A stretch of 64,000 nt of DNA from Croceivirga radicis (GCF_002072105.2 NZ_MTBC01000011.1:62001-126000); one strand, 5' to 3'; counted from the stretch's first letter, positions 18,556 to 27,883 are shown. Translations and numbers: made by a program. Notes: generated by a model from the sequence alone, not told the origin.

Positions 18556-18724
18556 CAAATGTACTTATAATACCTTTCGAAAATTGTTTTTAAATAGTGC
18601 GAATTGTATTTATTCAATTAAAGTATATCAAAATAGATTTTAACCAAAAACAGCTTAAATACATTGAATAACAGAGCTGTATAGATTTTTCACGGGCATC
18701 GAAAGTTTTTCGAAAGGCTTTTCG
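18556..18724 (-). promoter_or_regulatory. xylB promoter with TTTCGAAA-type repeated sites
   Basis: On the minus strand a TACATTTG box (18556-18563) matches the Bacteroidota -7 consensus TAnnTTTG and lies about 23 bases from the xylB start. A TTTCGAAA palindrome (18575-18582) begins 11 bases upstream of it. Farther upstream two overlapping inverted repeats, CGAAA-3-TTTCG (18700-18712) and CGAAA-4-TTTCG (18711-18724), use the same half-site. No good -33 TTTG is visible. These look like operators for a CG-centred dimeric repressor such as the LacI protein at 14571-15596. Confidence 0.5.
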
Positions 18725-18755
18725 TTAAATCCAGATTCTTCACTACCAACATCAA

Positions 18756-20447
18756 CTATTTAGATAAATTATCCGCTAAATGCTGGCTTAAGGCTACCAT
18801 TGCTAAAGTAGGATTCCAAGAAGCGCCGGTTGGCCACAAAGCCCCACCTGTAACATATACGTTGGGCACCTCTTGCGGACGGTAATCTAGGTTTACAACC
18901 CCATCGCCTTCTCCTATCCATAAAGTGGAGGCTTCATGTACTAAACCCGGCACCCTAAAACTTTCTGTTTTAGGATGCTCTTTTTGCCAACTACCGGTTT
19001 GGTAATCCCAATACTCTACCTTGGTGGCACCTTTAGGTGAAAGCACATTTTCTACCACATCAAAGGTCATTTGGTCCATAGCATCCCAAACCAACCCATC
19101 ATTTTTATTTAATTCTATATTTAATGTACTATTTACGGTAGAGTCGGTATCAGCATTCTTTAAAAACGTATTTTTTGGATTTCTAAAGTCGATTTCTCCT
19201 AAAACAGCGCAAACAAAAACAACATGGTCTTTTGAAGTTAGTAATTGTTCCTCTGTTGCCGAAGCTACCACATCTGGCATATTTCTAAGAGCCGCTTCTG
19301 CGTTTTCTTTGGGATTTTTATCAGATAATGCGGTTAGTTGTATATGAAATTGCCCTTCATGACCCAATTGGGGCGCTACCCCAGCTACATAAAAAGCCCC
19401 TAATTCTAAGTTAGCTAGTTTAGCAGCAAAACCATAATCCTTTCTTGGTACCCTAGCCACAATGGAACTAACAAAATGAGATGTAAAGCGGGTACCAGCT
19501 TTTGTTAAATGCGGAAAAGAATTTTGCAGCAATGTTGTTGGTGGCAAGGTACCCATTGCCAATATTAGTTTAGCAGCACCCAATGCCAATACACCTCTTG
19601 TGGTCTCCAGGGCTGTAGCCGTTTTTTCTTGCTGCAGTATTTTAGATACCGTGCAATTGGTTACCACTTTTAACTTACTACCTTTACCCGCCGCATGTAG
19701 GCGTTCTTGTTTCTCAATCAATTCCAGTATCCTATTAGGCGTAGAAAACTTAGAAAAATCAACATCGTTTTCTTTTGCCGTTTTAACAGCTAAAGGAGCT
19801 GGTATTATGCGTGTAAAATTAGATACCTCTAACCCTTTTTCAATGAGTAGTTTTTGTAATTCTTTCTGCAGACTGGCAAAGATTGGTTTCTCGTTGCTTG
19901 TAGACTTTATTTTATCTGCAGGTATTACGTTCATTAATTCCTCCGCATCTAAGAAATAATCTTTTAAAACCTCAACTACCGGTTTGGGCCAATTTGTTAA
20001 CTCTTCTTCTGTGGGCCTTGGGCACCAACCACTCCATAAAGTAGACCTTCCTCCAAAAAATGGCACCATACCATGTTGCCATTTTACGTATTTACCTTGA
20101 GTGGTTTTGGTAGATAACGTCCAAGGGTAAGTTTCACTTAACCCGCCCAGGGTTTTCTTATAGGGACCTGGTAAATCTTGAAAGTGTTCTGGCAAAAAAA
20201 ACGGGCCTCTTTCTAAAACTAAAATTCTTGCAAAAGGATTATTTTTTAAAGTACGCTCAATAAAGGCCAATGCACAAAAGCCGGTCCCAATAACAACAAA
20301 ATCAAACTGTTGCTCTTCTCGTATAATCTTCCATTCCGAATTGGATACAAAAAAAACGTGGTCCATTACATTTTGCCCGGTGGGCGATTGCGGACCCGGG
20401 GAAGGATAACCATAATTAAAATTTGGAGACGAAGCATACTGAGCCAT
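18756..20447 (-). CDS. GMC-family FAD-dependent oxidoreductase
   Basis: The 563-residue protein has a FAD-binding Rossmann motif FVVIGTGFCALAFIERTL (about 50-67) ending in VLERGP, then the GMC-like GGRSTLWSGWCPRP region, where family members bind the flavin. A C-terminal GGALWPTGASWNPTLAMVALSQHLAD segment carries the conserved Asn-Pro of the family. The closest overall shape is the pyranose-oxidase/choline-dehydrogenase branch. The substrate is unknown; a sugar or alcohol is plausible in this neighbourhood. The first 45 residues are Pro/Ser/Gly-rich and of unclear role; no signal peptide is evident. It lies upstream of xylB on the same strand, but its gap of 222 bases contains the xylB promoter. 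Confidence 0.8.
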   Translation of the reverse strand: MAQYASSPNFNYGYPSPGPQSPTGQNVMDHVFFVSNSEWKIIREEQQFDFVVIGTGFCALAFIERTLKNNPFARILVLERGPFFLPEHFQDLPGPYKKTLGGLSETYPWTLSTKTTQGKYVKWQHGMVPFFGGRSTLWSGWCPRPTEEELTNWPKPVVEVLKDYFLDAEELMNVIPADKIKSTSNEKPIFASLQKELQKLLIEKGLEVSNFTRIIPAPLAVKTAKENDVDFSKFSTPNRILELIEKQERLHAAGKGSKLKVVTNCTVSKILQQEKTATALETTRGVLALGAAKLILAMGTLPPTTLLQNSFPHLTKAGTRFTSHFVSSIVARVPRKDYGFAAKLANLELGAFYVAGVAPQLGHEGQFHIQLTALSDKNPKENAEAALRNMPDVVASATEEQLLTSKDHVVFVCAVLGEIDFRNPKNTFLKNADTDSTVNSTLNIELNKNDGLVWDAMDQMTFDVVENVLSPKGATKVEYWDYQTGSWQKEHPKTESFRVPGLVHEASTLWIGEGDGVVNLDYRPQEVPNVYVTGGALWPTGASWNPTLAMVALSQHLADNLSK

Positions 20448-20616
20448 AATCAGATTGTTGTTTGGTTGATGTATATATTTGGAAAATTGTGCCTTTATGC
20501 TTTAAAGACGCTTTTATAAAAGTATTTAGATTAGTTTAAATTGCCAAAACCCTGAAAACAGTGAGTGGTAATAACCGTTCTAACCATAATTTTATCTTTA
20601 CCATAAATTTAATCGT

Positions 20617-22530
20617 ATGCCCAAAGGAATAGGTCTAAGGATTTTGCTTGCTAGCATTATTAGTAGTTTGTTTTTTGTAAACCCTACCAGTGCCCAAGAG
20701 CAAGACAAAGTTTGGTTTAAAGCTTTTGGCCATACACCAAATAGTATTAGCCCAGAACTATACCACCAATTAGAAACCGCAACACAAGCTACGGAAAGGT
20801 GGCGGCTATTGTTTTCTATTGGCAAACAACACGTTACACAAGGCAATACAGATTCTATTTTACATTATGCTTCTGTTTTGGCACAAGAAACCGTAGATGC
20901 GCATGACGAAACCAATACGGCAAGAACATATGAAATAATGGCACAATGGCTATATGGCGAAGGGAACCTAAAAAATGGCCTGTTAGATGAAGCTTTGGTA
21001 TCCTACATAAAAGGTCTTAATAAGGCCGAAGCCTATCAAGATGATGGTTTTGTACACAATCTTAAAATTGGATTGGCAAAAGTGTATTTTCATAAAGGAG
21101 AAATAGAGAAAGCCAGCGAGATATTATTGCCTTTACAGAACCAATTAAAAGAAGGTGAATTGCTTTCTTATACCAATTATTATCTGGGCAACATAGCTGC
21201 AACCCAAGCTAACTTTGAAAAGGCTAAACGACTTTTTACATTGGTAAGTAAAAATGAGCACCATACAAAGCTATCCATAGCAGCCAAACTCATGTTGGCC
21301 AATATATATGGGGAAGAAAAAAATACGAATAAAGCGTATAGCGATTTTGAATCGGTTATGCAAAAAGCACTGGTAGAACGTTATTATGATATTTACACCG
21401 AAGCGGTAACCAGCTACGGAAGGTTAATGAATAATAATGGAAATCATGAGACCGCAGAACTCATACTTTCTATTGCTTACACAAACTCTATACAATGGAA
21501 TAACTTAGAATTACAAAAAAAGATTATTCAGCAACTGGTATACACTTACCAGCAAAAAGAAGATTTTGAAAATGCTTATAATTTAATGACGCAATATTTA
21601 TCCGTTAACAATCAAATTCTACAGAAACAAAACACCCGAGATTTAAAGGAATTAGAAGTTAAATATGAAACCTTACAAAAAGAAAATCAAATCTATCAGC
21701 TTAAAGAAGAGCAAGTAGCCAAACAAAACGAGCTTAAGCGGCAAAAAACAATAAAAATGGCCATTTTATATGGTTTTCTAATTCTACTGATTCCTATTGT
21801 TGCTTTATTAGTGGTTTACTACCAAAAACTTCAAACGCAAAGTCAGTTAACACAAAGACAACAAGAACTTAACGAGCAAAAGTTAAAAACCCTAGAACAA
21901 GAACAACAACTACAGTTAGCAGAGGCCAGTTTGGAGGCACAGACCGAAGAGCGCTCCAGAATTGCCAAACAATTACATGATAGCATAGGAGGTAATCTTG
22001 CAGGTATTAAATTGCAACTATCGAACTTAGTTTCAACTTCTAGAAACAATTCAGAATTGCTTAAACAAGTTAACGACACCTATGAGCTTGTACGGGATAT
22101 TTCGCACGATTTAACCCCAAAGAAGTTCATTAATTCAGACTATGTAAACCTAATTCGTATTTACCTGGATAACATTGCAAAAAATAGCAGCTTAACTATT
22201 TCATTTTCTGCACACCCCAACGCCAAGATAAATAGTTTACCAGAAAAATTAAAGGTAGAAGTTTACCAAATAATACAAGAATTGACTACCAACGTTTTAA
22301 AACATGCAAAAGCCACAAGTTTGGAAGTCCACCTAAATCTACACCAAAATGAATTGCAACTATTGTTTGAAGATGATGGTGCAGGCTTTGATACGGAAAA
22401 ACATAAAACGGGTATCGGTTTAAAAAATTTAAATCTTAGATTGCAAAATTTAGAGGCATCTATGCTACTAGACAGTGCACTAAATAGAGGCACTGCCATA
22501 ACTATAAACATTCCTTTAAACGCCAACTAA
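20617..22530 (+). CDS. TPR sensor histidine kinase of the HisKA_3/NarL class
   Basis: This membrane kinase of 637 residues pairs with the response regulator one base downstream. It has a signal peptide (about 1-27), then a periplasmic array of tetratricopeptide-like repeats (about 60-330) as sensor, a coiled coil, one membrane helix (about 386-405, ILYGFLILLIPIVALLVVYY), a second coiled coil, and the HisKA_3 dimerisation motif EERSRIAKQLHDSIGGNLAG with phospho-acceptor H454. The C-terminal ATPase has VYQIIQELTTNVLKHAKA (N box), LLFEDDGAGFD (G1) and GIGLKNLNLRLQNL (G2). What it senses cannot be told from sequence. Confidence 0.9.
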   Translation: MPKGIGLRILLASIISSLFFVNPTSAQEQDKVWFKAFGHTPNSISPELYHQLETATQATERWRLLFSIGKQHVTQGNTDSILHYASVLAQETVDAHDETNTARTYEIMAQWLYGEGNLKNGLLDEALVSYIKGLNKAEAYQDDGFVHNLKIGLAKVYFHKGEIEKASEILLPLQNQLKEGELLSYTNYYLGNIAATQANFEKAKRLFTLVSKNEHHTKLSIAAKLMLANIYGEEKNTNKAYSDFESVMQKALVERYYDIYTEAVTSYGRLMNNNGNHETAELILSIAYTNSIQWNNLELQKKIIQQLVYTYQQKEDFENAYNLMTQYLSVNNQILQKQNTRDLKELEVKYETLQKENQIYQLKEEQVAKQNELKRQKTIKMAILYGFLILLIPIVALLVVYYQKLQTQSQLTQRQQELNEQKLKTLEQEQQLQLAEASLEAQTEERSRIAKQLHDSIGGNLAGIKLQLSNLVSTSRNNSELLKQVNDTYELVRDISHDLTPKKFINSDYVNLIRIYLDNIAKNSSLTISFSAHPNAKINSLPEKLKVEVYQIIQELTTNVLKHAKATSLEVHLNLHQNELQLLFEDDGAGFDTEKHKTGIGLKNLNLRLQNLEASMLLDSALNRGTAITINIPLNAN

Positions 22531-22531
22531 A

Positions 22532-23185
22532 ATGAACACTTACAATATTATTATTGCGGACGACCATAAAATGTTTTTAGATGGCCTTATAAGTATATTG
22601 GGCAATAATAAAGCATATACCATTGTATTAACAGCAGACCGGGGGCACAAAGTTGCAAAGTATCTGGATATAAACAACGCTACAGAACCCATAGATTTGG
22701 TCATTACAGATGTAAGTATGCCAGACTATAGTGGTATAGAACTTAACAAACATATAAAAGACAACCACCCCAAAACAAAAACCTTAGTAGTTAGTATGTT
22801 GCATGATACTACCACCGTACAAACCCTTACACAAGACAATGTAGATGGTTATGTTCCAAAAAATGCAGAAAAAGAAGAATTACTAACCGCTATTGAGACC
22901 ATTTTAAATGGCGATAAATATTTTTCGCAATCCATTAAAGAGGTTTACCTAAAGGGAATGTTTTCCAAAGAAGAGAAATTGGAAGACACCTTATCTAAGA
23001 GGGAAAAAGAAGTACTAAAATTAATTGCCCAAGAATTTACCACACAAGAAATTGCAGACCAGCTCTTTTTGAGCAAACATACCATTGAAAGTTACAGAAA
23101 GAACCTCATCTCTAAATTAGAGGTAAGGAACTTAGCTGGTTTAACCAAATATGCAATTAAACTAGGGCTTTTAGAAGACGAATAA
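22532..23185 (+). CDS. LuxR/NarL-type response regulator
   Basis: The 217-residue regulator starts one base after the kinase stop. Its receiver domain has the acidic pair ADDHKMF (10-11), phospho-acceptor D60 in DLVITDVSMPDYSG and a switch lysine region in DGYVPKNAEKEEL. The C-terminal helix-turn-helix (about 153-210) reads SKREKEVLKLIAQEFTTQEIADQLFLSKHTIESYRKN in overlapping pieces, typical of LuxR-type DNA binding. The target genes are unknown; the membrane protein and SIMPL gene downstream follow a terminator, so they are not in the same transcript. Confidence 0.92.
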   Translation: MNTYNIIIADDHKMFLDGLISILGNNKAYTIVLTADRGHKVAKYLDINNATEPIDLVITDVSMPDYSGIELNKHIKDNHPKTKTLVVSMLHDTTTVQTLTQDNVDGYVPKNAEKEELLTAIETILNGDKYFSQSIKEVYLKGMFSKEEKLEDTLSKREKEVLKLIAQEFTTQEIADQLFLSKHTIESYRKNLISKLEVRNLAGLTKYAIKLGLLEDE

Positions 23186-23199
23186 GCCCAAAATAAATA

Positions 23200-23223
23200 G
23201 ACACCCCTGAAAACAGGGGTGTC
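23200..23223 (+). terminator. intrinsic terminator after the two-component pair
   Basis: A perfect 10-base stem, GACACCCCTG (23200-23209) and CAGGGGTGTC (23214-23223), with an AAAA loop starts 15 bases after the response regulator stop. It is followed by an AT-rich sequence (ATTTATA). It separates the kinase-regulator operon from the next gene. Confidence 0.8.
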
Positions 23224-23299
23224 ATTTATACGGTAAATAGGGCTGTATTTCCTTTCCTATTACTAGAAATTTGTCCTGTAACTAATAAAAATTAAAATT

Positions 23300-23725
23300 A
23301 TGATTTACGGGATTACCTTAGTTTTATTGAGCATTATAGCAGTGCCCTCTCTAATTCTTTCTAAAAAACCAAACGCAAAAGAACTTTTGGCAAAAGTAGA
23401 ACCCTATCAAGGTTGGATAGGTTTAGTATTTTGTATTTGGGGTGTATGGGGCATTATAACCAGTATCTTAAATATTGGATGGATGACCACCGCTCCTATA
23501 TGGTGGGCAACCTTACTTGCCGGCAGTATTGTAGAAGCAACCTTAGGCTTTATGTTGGGTTTTGCCGTCATCAACAAAATTATAATAGGTAAAAATGAAA
23601 GTGCTCAAGTAAAAGCGGCAGAACTACGTGCAAAAATTGCACCCAAACAGGGTAAATTAGGTGTACTAGGTATCATTGTGGGTATTTGGATGATTGTCGC
23701 CTCTTTTCTTTTTACCGTAGCTTAA
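23300..23725 (+). CDS. small multi-helix membrane protein of unknown function
   Basis: The 141-residue protein has about four membrane helices (near 2-20, 39-60, 68-92 and 117-139). An internal duplication is visible: [21 protein letters not shown] (in part) and [19 protein letters not shown] share an E-L-x-A-K-x-x-P-x-Q-G pattern, each leading into a membrane helix, so the protein looks like two repeated helix units. I do not recognise a family. It precedes a SIMPL-domain gene by 26 bases and is likely cotranscribed. Confidence 0.7.
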   Translation: MIYGITLVLLSIIAVPSLILSKKPNAKELLAKVEPYQGWIGLVFCIWGVWGIITSILNIGWMTTAPIWWATLLAGSIVEATLGFMLGFAVINKIIIGKNESAQVKAAELRAKIAPKQGKLGVLGIIVGIWMIVASFLFTVA

Positions 23726-23751
23726 CAACTAACATTTTAAAACCAATTGTT

Positions 23752-24351
23752 ATGAAACAACTAATACAATTAGTCTTATTGTTTGTTTGTATAGCAGCAA
23801 AGGCGCAGACCATACCTAATACCCTATCTGTGAGTGGTAGCGTAAAGGTAGAACGCAAGGTAACCCAATATAAAGCCAAGATTCTTTTGAACATGGATCA
23901 AGTGCTTTATAGCAATCCAGAATACAAAACACTGGACGATTTAAAAAATGCTTACTTTAACATGTTACGGACTAAAGGTTTTGATACAAGTAAATTTAAA
24001 GAAGACGAACTTTCCTATCTAACCTATGGTTACCAAAAAGAAGGTACCGTTTACTTCTACGAGACAACAAACCCCCAAGACATTAAAACCCTTTCATTTA
24101 ATAGAATTAACGGTATAACCGTTTATATACAAGTTAAAGCAGAAGTAGAAGAAGGCACCTTAAACAAGCTATTAAAAACTGCTTTGGCCAATGCCAAAGA
24201 GAATGCTACACGTTTAGCCAGTGCGGCCAATAAAAAGGTTGGCGACATCCAGTCCATGTCCGAAACATATTTTAAACCAGAAATATGGAATTCCTACAAC
24301 AACGATTACGAAGAGTTCCTAACCGTTTCTGTCTCCTACTTTTTAGAATAA
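23752..24351 (+). CDS. periplasmic SIMPL-domain (DUF541) protein
   Basis: The start is the methionine of MKQLIQLVLLFVCIAAKAQT at 23752, which gives a clean signal peptide; the open frame extends farther up but overlaps the previous gene. The remaining 180 residues fit the SIMPL/DUF541 domain: NTLSVSGSVKVERKVTQYKAKI at the start (in part), DLKNAYFNMLRTKGFDTSKF, and ALANAKENATRLASAANKKVGDI, which resembles the AxxxAxxKAxxLA core helix of the family. DUF541 proteins are periplasmic and associated with oxidative or envelope stress; the activity is not known. Confidence 0.8.
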   Translation: MKQLIQLVLLFVCIAAKAQTIPNTLSVSGSVKVERKVTQYKAKILLNMDQVLYSNPEYKTLDDLKNAYFNMLRTKGFDTSKFKEDELSYLTYGYQKEGTVYFYETTNPQDIKTLSFNRINGITVYIQVKAEVEEGTLNKLLKTALANAKENATRLASAANKKVGDIQSMSETYFKPEIWNSYNNDYEEFLTVSVSYFLE

Positions 24352-24374
24352 AATTTAGTTGGTTAACTTGGTTT

Positions 24375-24412
24375 CCGGTCTTTAGCAAAAACAGCTTTAG
24401 GCCGGTTTTTTT
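24375..24412 (+). terminator. terminator after the SIMPL gene
   Basis: CCGGTCT (24375-24381) can pair with AGGCCGG (24399-24405) with one G-T wobble, followed by seven T. It lies 24 bases past the SIMPL stop and before the tRNA gene. Confidence 0.6.
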
Positions 24413-24461
24413 AATTTAAGTTAGCCACTAGCATAATTTATTCTATTTTTGCCAACCATTT

Positions 24462-24545
24462 GCCCACGTGGTGAAATTGGTAGACACGCTACCTTGAGGG
24501 GGTAGTGTTCTTAAGAACGTGCTGGTTCGAATCCAGTCGTGGGCA
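24462..24545 (+). tRNA. tRNA-Leu (anticodon GAG)
   Basis: The gene is 84 bases long. Acceptor arms GCCCACG and CGTGGGC pair fully, the anticodon stem CTACC/GGTAG encloses loop TTGAGGG with anticodon GAG, a long variable arm (GTTCTTAAGAAC) marks a class II tRNA, and the T arm is CTGGTTCGAATCCAG. The discriminator base is A, as required for leucine, and the CCA end is not encoded. It reads CUC and CUU codons. Confidence 0.96.
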
Positions 24546-24549
24546 CAAG

Positions 24550-24576
24550 GCTCTTTGTTGTACAAAGGGCTTTTTT
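24550..24576 (+). terminator. terminator of tRNA-Leu
   Basis: GCTCTTTGT (24550-24558) and ACAAAGGGC (24562-24570) form a nine-base stem with one wobble and a three-base loop, followed by six T. It lies directly behind the tRNA. Confidence 0.8.
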
Positions 24577-24638
24577 ATTGTTCATATCCTATTGATAAAA
24601 TTTAACGCTTGCTTAGGAGTATGAAACCTATTTATTTG

Positions 24639-24646
24639 TAAATTTG
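24639..24646 (+). promoter_or_regulatory. candidate -7 box of the carotenoid operon
   Basis: TAAATTTG matches the Bacteroidota -7 consensus TAnnTTTG and lies 21 bases before the regulator start codon at 24668. A -33 TTTG at the expected 19-21 base distance is not present, as expected if an activator or repressor governs the promoter. Confidence 0.4.
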
Positions 24647-24667
24647 TTTAATCATTTTTACAAAATA

Positions 24668-25570
24668 ATGAACAACGTAAAAAAATCATTTAGTATCAGG
24701 GATATGGAGAACCTTTCTGGAATAAAGGCCCATACGATACGTATTTGGGAAAAACGTTACAATTTATTTGAACCAGAAAGAACGTCTACCAATATAAGAA
24801 CTTATAGTTTAAGAAGTTTACAAAAGCTCTTAAACATTACATTATTATACCACAATGGCTATAAAATTTCTAAAATAGCCAAAATACCAGAGAGCGAAAT
24901 TCCGGTTATTGTTAGGGAAATAGTTGCTAAAAATAGCGAACGTAGCCATTCTACGAATGCTTTTAAATTGGCTATGATCAATTTTGATCAGAGCTTGTTC
25001 TTTAATACCTACAATAGTTTATTGGCAGAAAGAAGTTTCAGGGAAATATTTTCTGAGGTTTTTCTTCCTTTATTGAATGAATTGGGATTGCTATGGCAAA
25101 CAGATACGATCAGCCCCGCACATGAGCATTTTATCACGAATTTGATAAAACAAAAAATATACATAAACACAGAGAAACTTCAAATAATAGAACCTACTAG
25201 AAAAGATAAAGTATTTGTATTATTCTTGCCAGAAAATGAAATTCATGAACTAGGGCTTCTTTATTTGAATTACGAAATAAATCTTAAGGGTTACAAATCT
25301 ATCTACCTTGGACAAACCATGCCAATAGAAAACCTTCAAGACTTATTAAAATATCATAATTACATTCATTTTGTGTCGTACTTTACCGTTAGTCCTTCAC
25401 AAGACCAAATCGATAAATACATAGAAAAGTTCGAAACTACCATAAACCAAGTAGGCAATTGCAAACTTTGGATATTAGGTAACCAAACCCAACATTTAGA
25501 CCAAGATAATTTACCAGAAAGCGTTAGTACGTTCAATTCACTAGAGCGCTTTATTAGTAGATTGTCTTAA
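24668..25570 (+). CDS. CarH-like MerR regulator with cobalamin-binding domain
   Basis: The start at MNNVKKSFSIRDME (24668) gives 300 residues; an ATG at 24644 is also open but falls over the -7 box. N-terminal MerR helix-turn-helix (about 8-75) contains FSIRDMENLSGIKAHTIRIW. The C-terminal half matches the B12 photoreceptor architecture: a helical domain with W143-x9-E153-H154 (LGLLWQTDTISPAHEH), the signature of adenosylcobalamin light sensing in CarH, then a Rossmann-like domain with E191-x-H193-x2-G196 (EIHELG), where H193 would be the lower cobalt ligand. It opens the crtIBZ cluster with 12 bases to crtI. CarH represses carotenoid genes in the dark; that role here is inferred from motifs and position. 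Confidence 0.85.
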   Translation: MNNVKKSFSIRDMENLSGIKAHTIRIWEKRYNLFEPERTSTNIRTYSLRSLQKLLNITLLYHNGYKISKIAKIPESEIPVIVREIVAKNSERSHSTNAFKLAMINFDQSLFFNTYNSLLAERSFREIFSEVFLPLLNELGLLWQTDTISPAHEHFITNLIKQKIYINTEKLQIIEPTRKDKVFVLFLPENEIHELGLLYLNYEINLKGYKSIYLGQTMPIENLQDLLKYHNYIHFVSYFTVSPSQDQIDKYIEKFETTINQVGNCKLWILGNQTQHLDQDNLPESVSTFNSLERFISRLS

Positions 25571-25582
25571 CCCTACTTAAAC

Positions 25583-27046
25583 ATGAAAAAAGTAATTGTT
25601 ATTGGCTCCGGCTTTTCGTCCCTTTCTGCCGCTTGTTATTTGGCCAAAGAGGGTTTTACCGTTACCGTTTTGGAAAAAAACAACATGGTAGGTGGCAGAG
25701 CTAGACAATTAAAAAAAGAGGGTTTTACCTTTGATATGGGTCCTAGCTGGTATTGGATGCCAGATATTTTCGAAAAATTCTTTAACGATTTTGACAAAAA
25801 AACTTCAGACTTTTACGAACTGGATAAGCTGAGCCCCGCCTATAGTATCTTTTTTAAGGACGAAAAAATTACCATAGGTGACCATATGGATAAAATCTGT
25901 GAAGAATTTGAACGGATAGAACCCGGCAGCAGTCCTGCTTTAAAAAGTTTTATAGCCAAGGCACAAGAAAATTATGACATCGCCATTAATAAAATAGTTT
26001 TAAAACCAGGTTTATCCCCCTTAGAATTGGTTACAAAAGACACTATTTTGAGGGTAGACCAATTTTTTAAGACCATAAGCCAAGAAGTAAGAAAACGGTT
26101 TGACAACCCTAAACTTATTTCTACCTTAGAGTTTCCAGTCTTGTTCTTAGGTGCAAAACCACAGAATACGCCATCTTTTTACAGCTTTATGAATTTTGCA
26201 GATTTTGGTCTTGGTACATGGCATCCTAAAGGAGGTATGTATAAAATTATAGAGGCTATGCAAAGTTTAGCCCTTTCTTTAGGCGTAACACTTAAAGTAA
26301 ATACGCCCGCAGAAAAAATAGAAGTTCACAAAGGTAAAGTAACCGGAGTAGTAACAAATGGTAAATTATTAGAAGCAGACTACGTAATTAGTGGCGCAGA
26401 TTATCACCATTCCGAAACACTTTTAGACCCAAAATATAGACAGTATACGGAAGATTACTGGCATAAAAAAACGTATGCGCCTTCTTCCCTATTGTTCTAC
26501 GTTGGCTTTGATAAAAAAATAAAAAACGTTAACCACCACAACCTATTTTTTGACACGGATTTTGAAGTTCACGCTCAAGAAATTTATGATAAACCAAAAT
26601 GGCCAACAGATCCGCTATTTTATGCCAACTTCCCGTCTGTGACGGATTCTAGTATGGCTCCTGAAGGAAAAGAGGCCGGTTTTTTCTTAATTCCAATTGC
26701 CCCTGGTTTAGAGGATACAGCCGCTTTAAGAAACCAATATTTTGATTTAATCATCAATAGATTTGAGCAATTAACGCAGCAAAACGTTTCAAAAAACATT
26801 ATATTTAAAGAAAGCTTTTGTGTAAATGATTTTGTAGAAACCTACAATTCTTTTAAGGGCAACGCTTATGGCATGGCCAATACCTTAACACAAACCGCGT
26901 TTTTGAGACCTAGCCTAAAAAGCAACAAAGTCGAAAACTTGTTTTTTACCGGACAGCTTACCGTACCCGGTCCAGGAGTACCTCCAGCTTTAATATCTGG
27001 CAAACTTGTTTCCGATTTAACGATTAAAAAACACCGCAAAAAATGA
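25583..27046 (+). CDS. crtI: phytoene desaturase
   Basis: This FAD enzyme (487 residues) introduces double bonds into phytoene to give lycopene or related products. The N terminus is VIVIGSGFSSLSAACYLAKEGF-type Rossmann sequence (about 3-25) followed by VLEKNNMVGGRARQL, the standard carotenoid-desaturase FAD signature, and GFTFDMGPSWYWMP. The C-terminal FTGQLTVPGPGVPPALISGKLVS is the conserved family tail, in pieces. It overlaps the start of crtB by four bases, so translation is coupled. How far it desaturates cannot be decided by reading. Confidence 0.95.
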   Translation: MKKVIVIGSGFSSLSAACYLAKEGFTVTVLEKNNMVGGRARQLKKEGFTFDMGPSWYWMPDIFEKFFNDFDKKTSDFYELDKLSPAYSIFFKDEKITIGDHMDKICEEFERIEPGSSPALKSFIAKAQENYDIAINKIVLKPGLSPLELVTKDTILRVDQFFKTISQEVRKRFDNPKLISTLEFPVLFLGAKPQNTPSFYSFMNFADFGLGTWHPKGGMYKIIEAMQSLALSLGVTLKVNTPAEKIEVHKGKVTGVVTNGKLLEADYVISGADYHHSETLLDPKYRQYTEDYWHKKTYAPSSLLFYVGFDKKIKNVNHHNLFFDTDFEVHAQEIYDKPKWPTDPLFYANFPSVTDSSMAPEGKEAGFFLIPIAPGLEDTAALRNQYFDLIINRFEQLTQQNVSKNIIFKESFCVNDFVETYNSFKGNAYGMANTLTQTAFLRPSLKSNKVENLFFTGQLTVPGPGVPPALISGKLVSDLTIKKHRKK

Positions 27047-27882
27047 AATCTATTTTTGACCATGTTTCGTACGGTTGCAGTAAGCTAGTAACAGAATCTT
27101 ACAGCACATCTTTTTCTTTAGCAACTAAAATGTTGGCGCCAAGTATTAGGGGCGATATATACAATATCTATGGTTTTGTTCGATTTGCGGATGAAATTGT
27201 AGATACGTTCCACGATTATGACAAACCTACATTATTCGCTGCATTTGAAAAAGATTTAAAAGATGCTATTGAACATAAAATAAGTCTAAATCCTATTTTA
27301 AATAGTTTTCAATATACTTTTCATAAATATGATATACCCATGCATTTAGTAGATGCCTTTATGAAAAGTATGCGCATGGATTTGAACAAGAAAGATTACG
27401 TAACCGTAGATGAGTTTAAAGAATATATTTATGGATCAGCAGATGTGGTTGGCCTAATGTGCCTTTGTGTTTTTGTAGATGGTGATAAGGAACAATACAA
27501 CAATCTTAAAGATGCTGCAATGGCCTTGGGTTCCGCTTTCCAGAAAGTTAACTTTTTACGGGATTTAAAAGCAGATTATGAACAGTTAGAACGCTCTTAT
27601 TTTCCTAACACCAACCTTTCTGCTTTAGACGAAGCATCTAAGCGAAGTATTGTAGAGGAAATTGAAGCAGACTTTGCAAAGGGTTATGCTGGCATTAAAA
27701 ACTTACCGGCAACAGCGAAGTTTGGTGTTTACACAGCGTACCGTTATTACACCAAACTACTTTCAAAATTGAAGAACACACCACCATTAGAAATAAAAAA
27801 TGCTCGTATACGTGTTCCAAATTATCAGAAGTTTGGTCTTTTGGCGCACTCCTATTTAAATTATAAATTACAATTGGTTTAA
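27043..27882 (+). CDS. crtB: phytoene synthase
   Basis: The enzyme condenses two geranylgeranyl diphosphate molecules into phytoene. The 279-residue protein has both Asp-rich motifs of squalene/phytoene synthases: FVRFADEIVDTFHDYDK (about 46-62) and QKVNFLRDLKADYEQLERSYFP. Length is normal. It starts inside the last codons of crtI (four-base overlap) and is followed after one base by crtZ, so these three genes form a compact operon. Confidence 0.95.
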   Translation: MKSIFDHVSYGCSKLVTESYSTSFSLATKMLAPSIRGDIYNIYGFVRFADEIVDTFHDYDKPTLFAAFEKDLKDAIEHKISLNPILNSFQYTFHKYDIPMHLVDAFMKSMRMDLNKKDYVTVDEFKEYIYGSADVVGLMCLCVFVDGDKEQYNNLKDAAMALGSAFQKVNFLRDLKADYEQLERSYFPNTNLSALDEASKRSIVEEIEADFAKGYAGIKNLPATAKFGVYTAYRYYTKLLSKLKNTPPLEIKNARIRVPNYQKFGLLAHSYLNYKLQLV

Positions 27883-27883
27883 T

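Noticed and set aside
24462-24545. tRNA-Leu as an integration site
   Set aside because: The flanking genes are ordinary and no partial repeat of the tRNA 3' end is found nearby.
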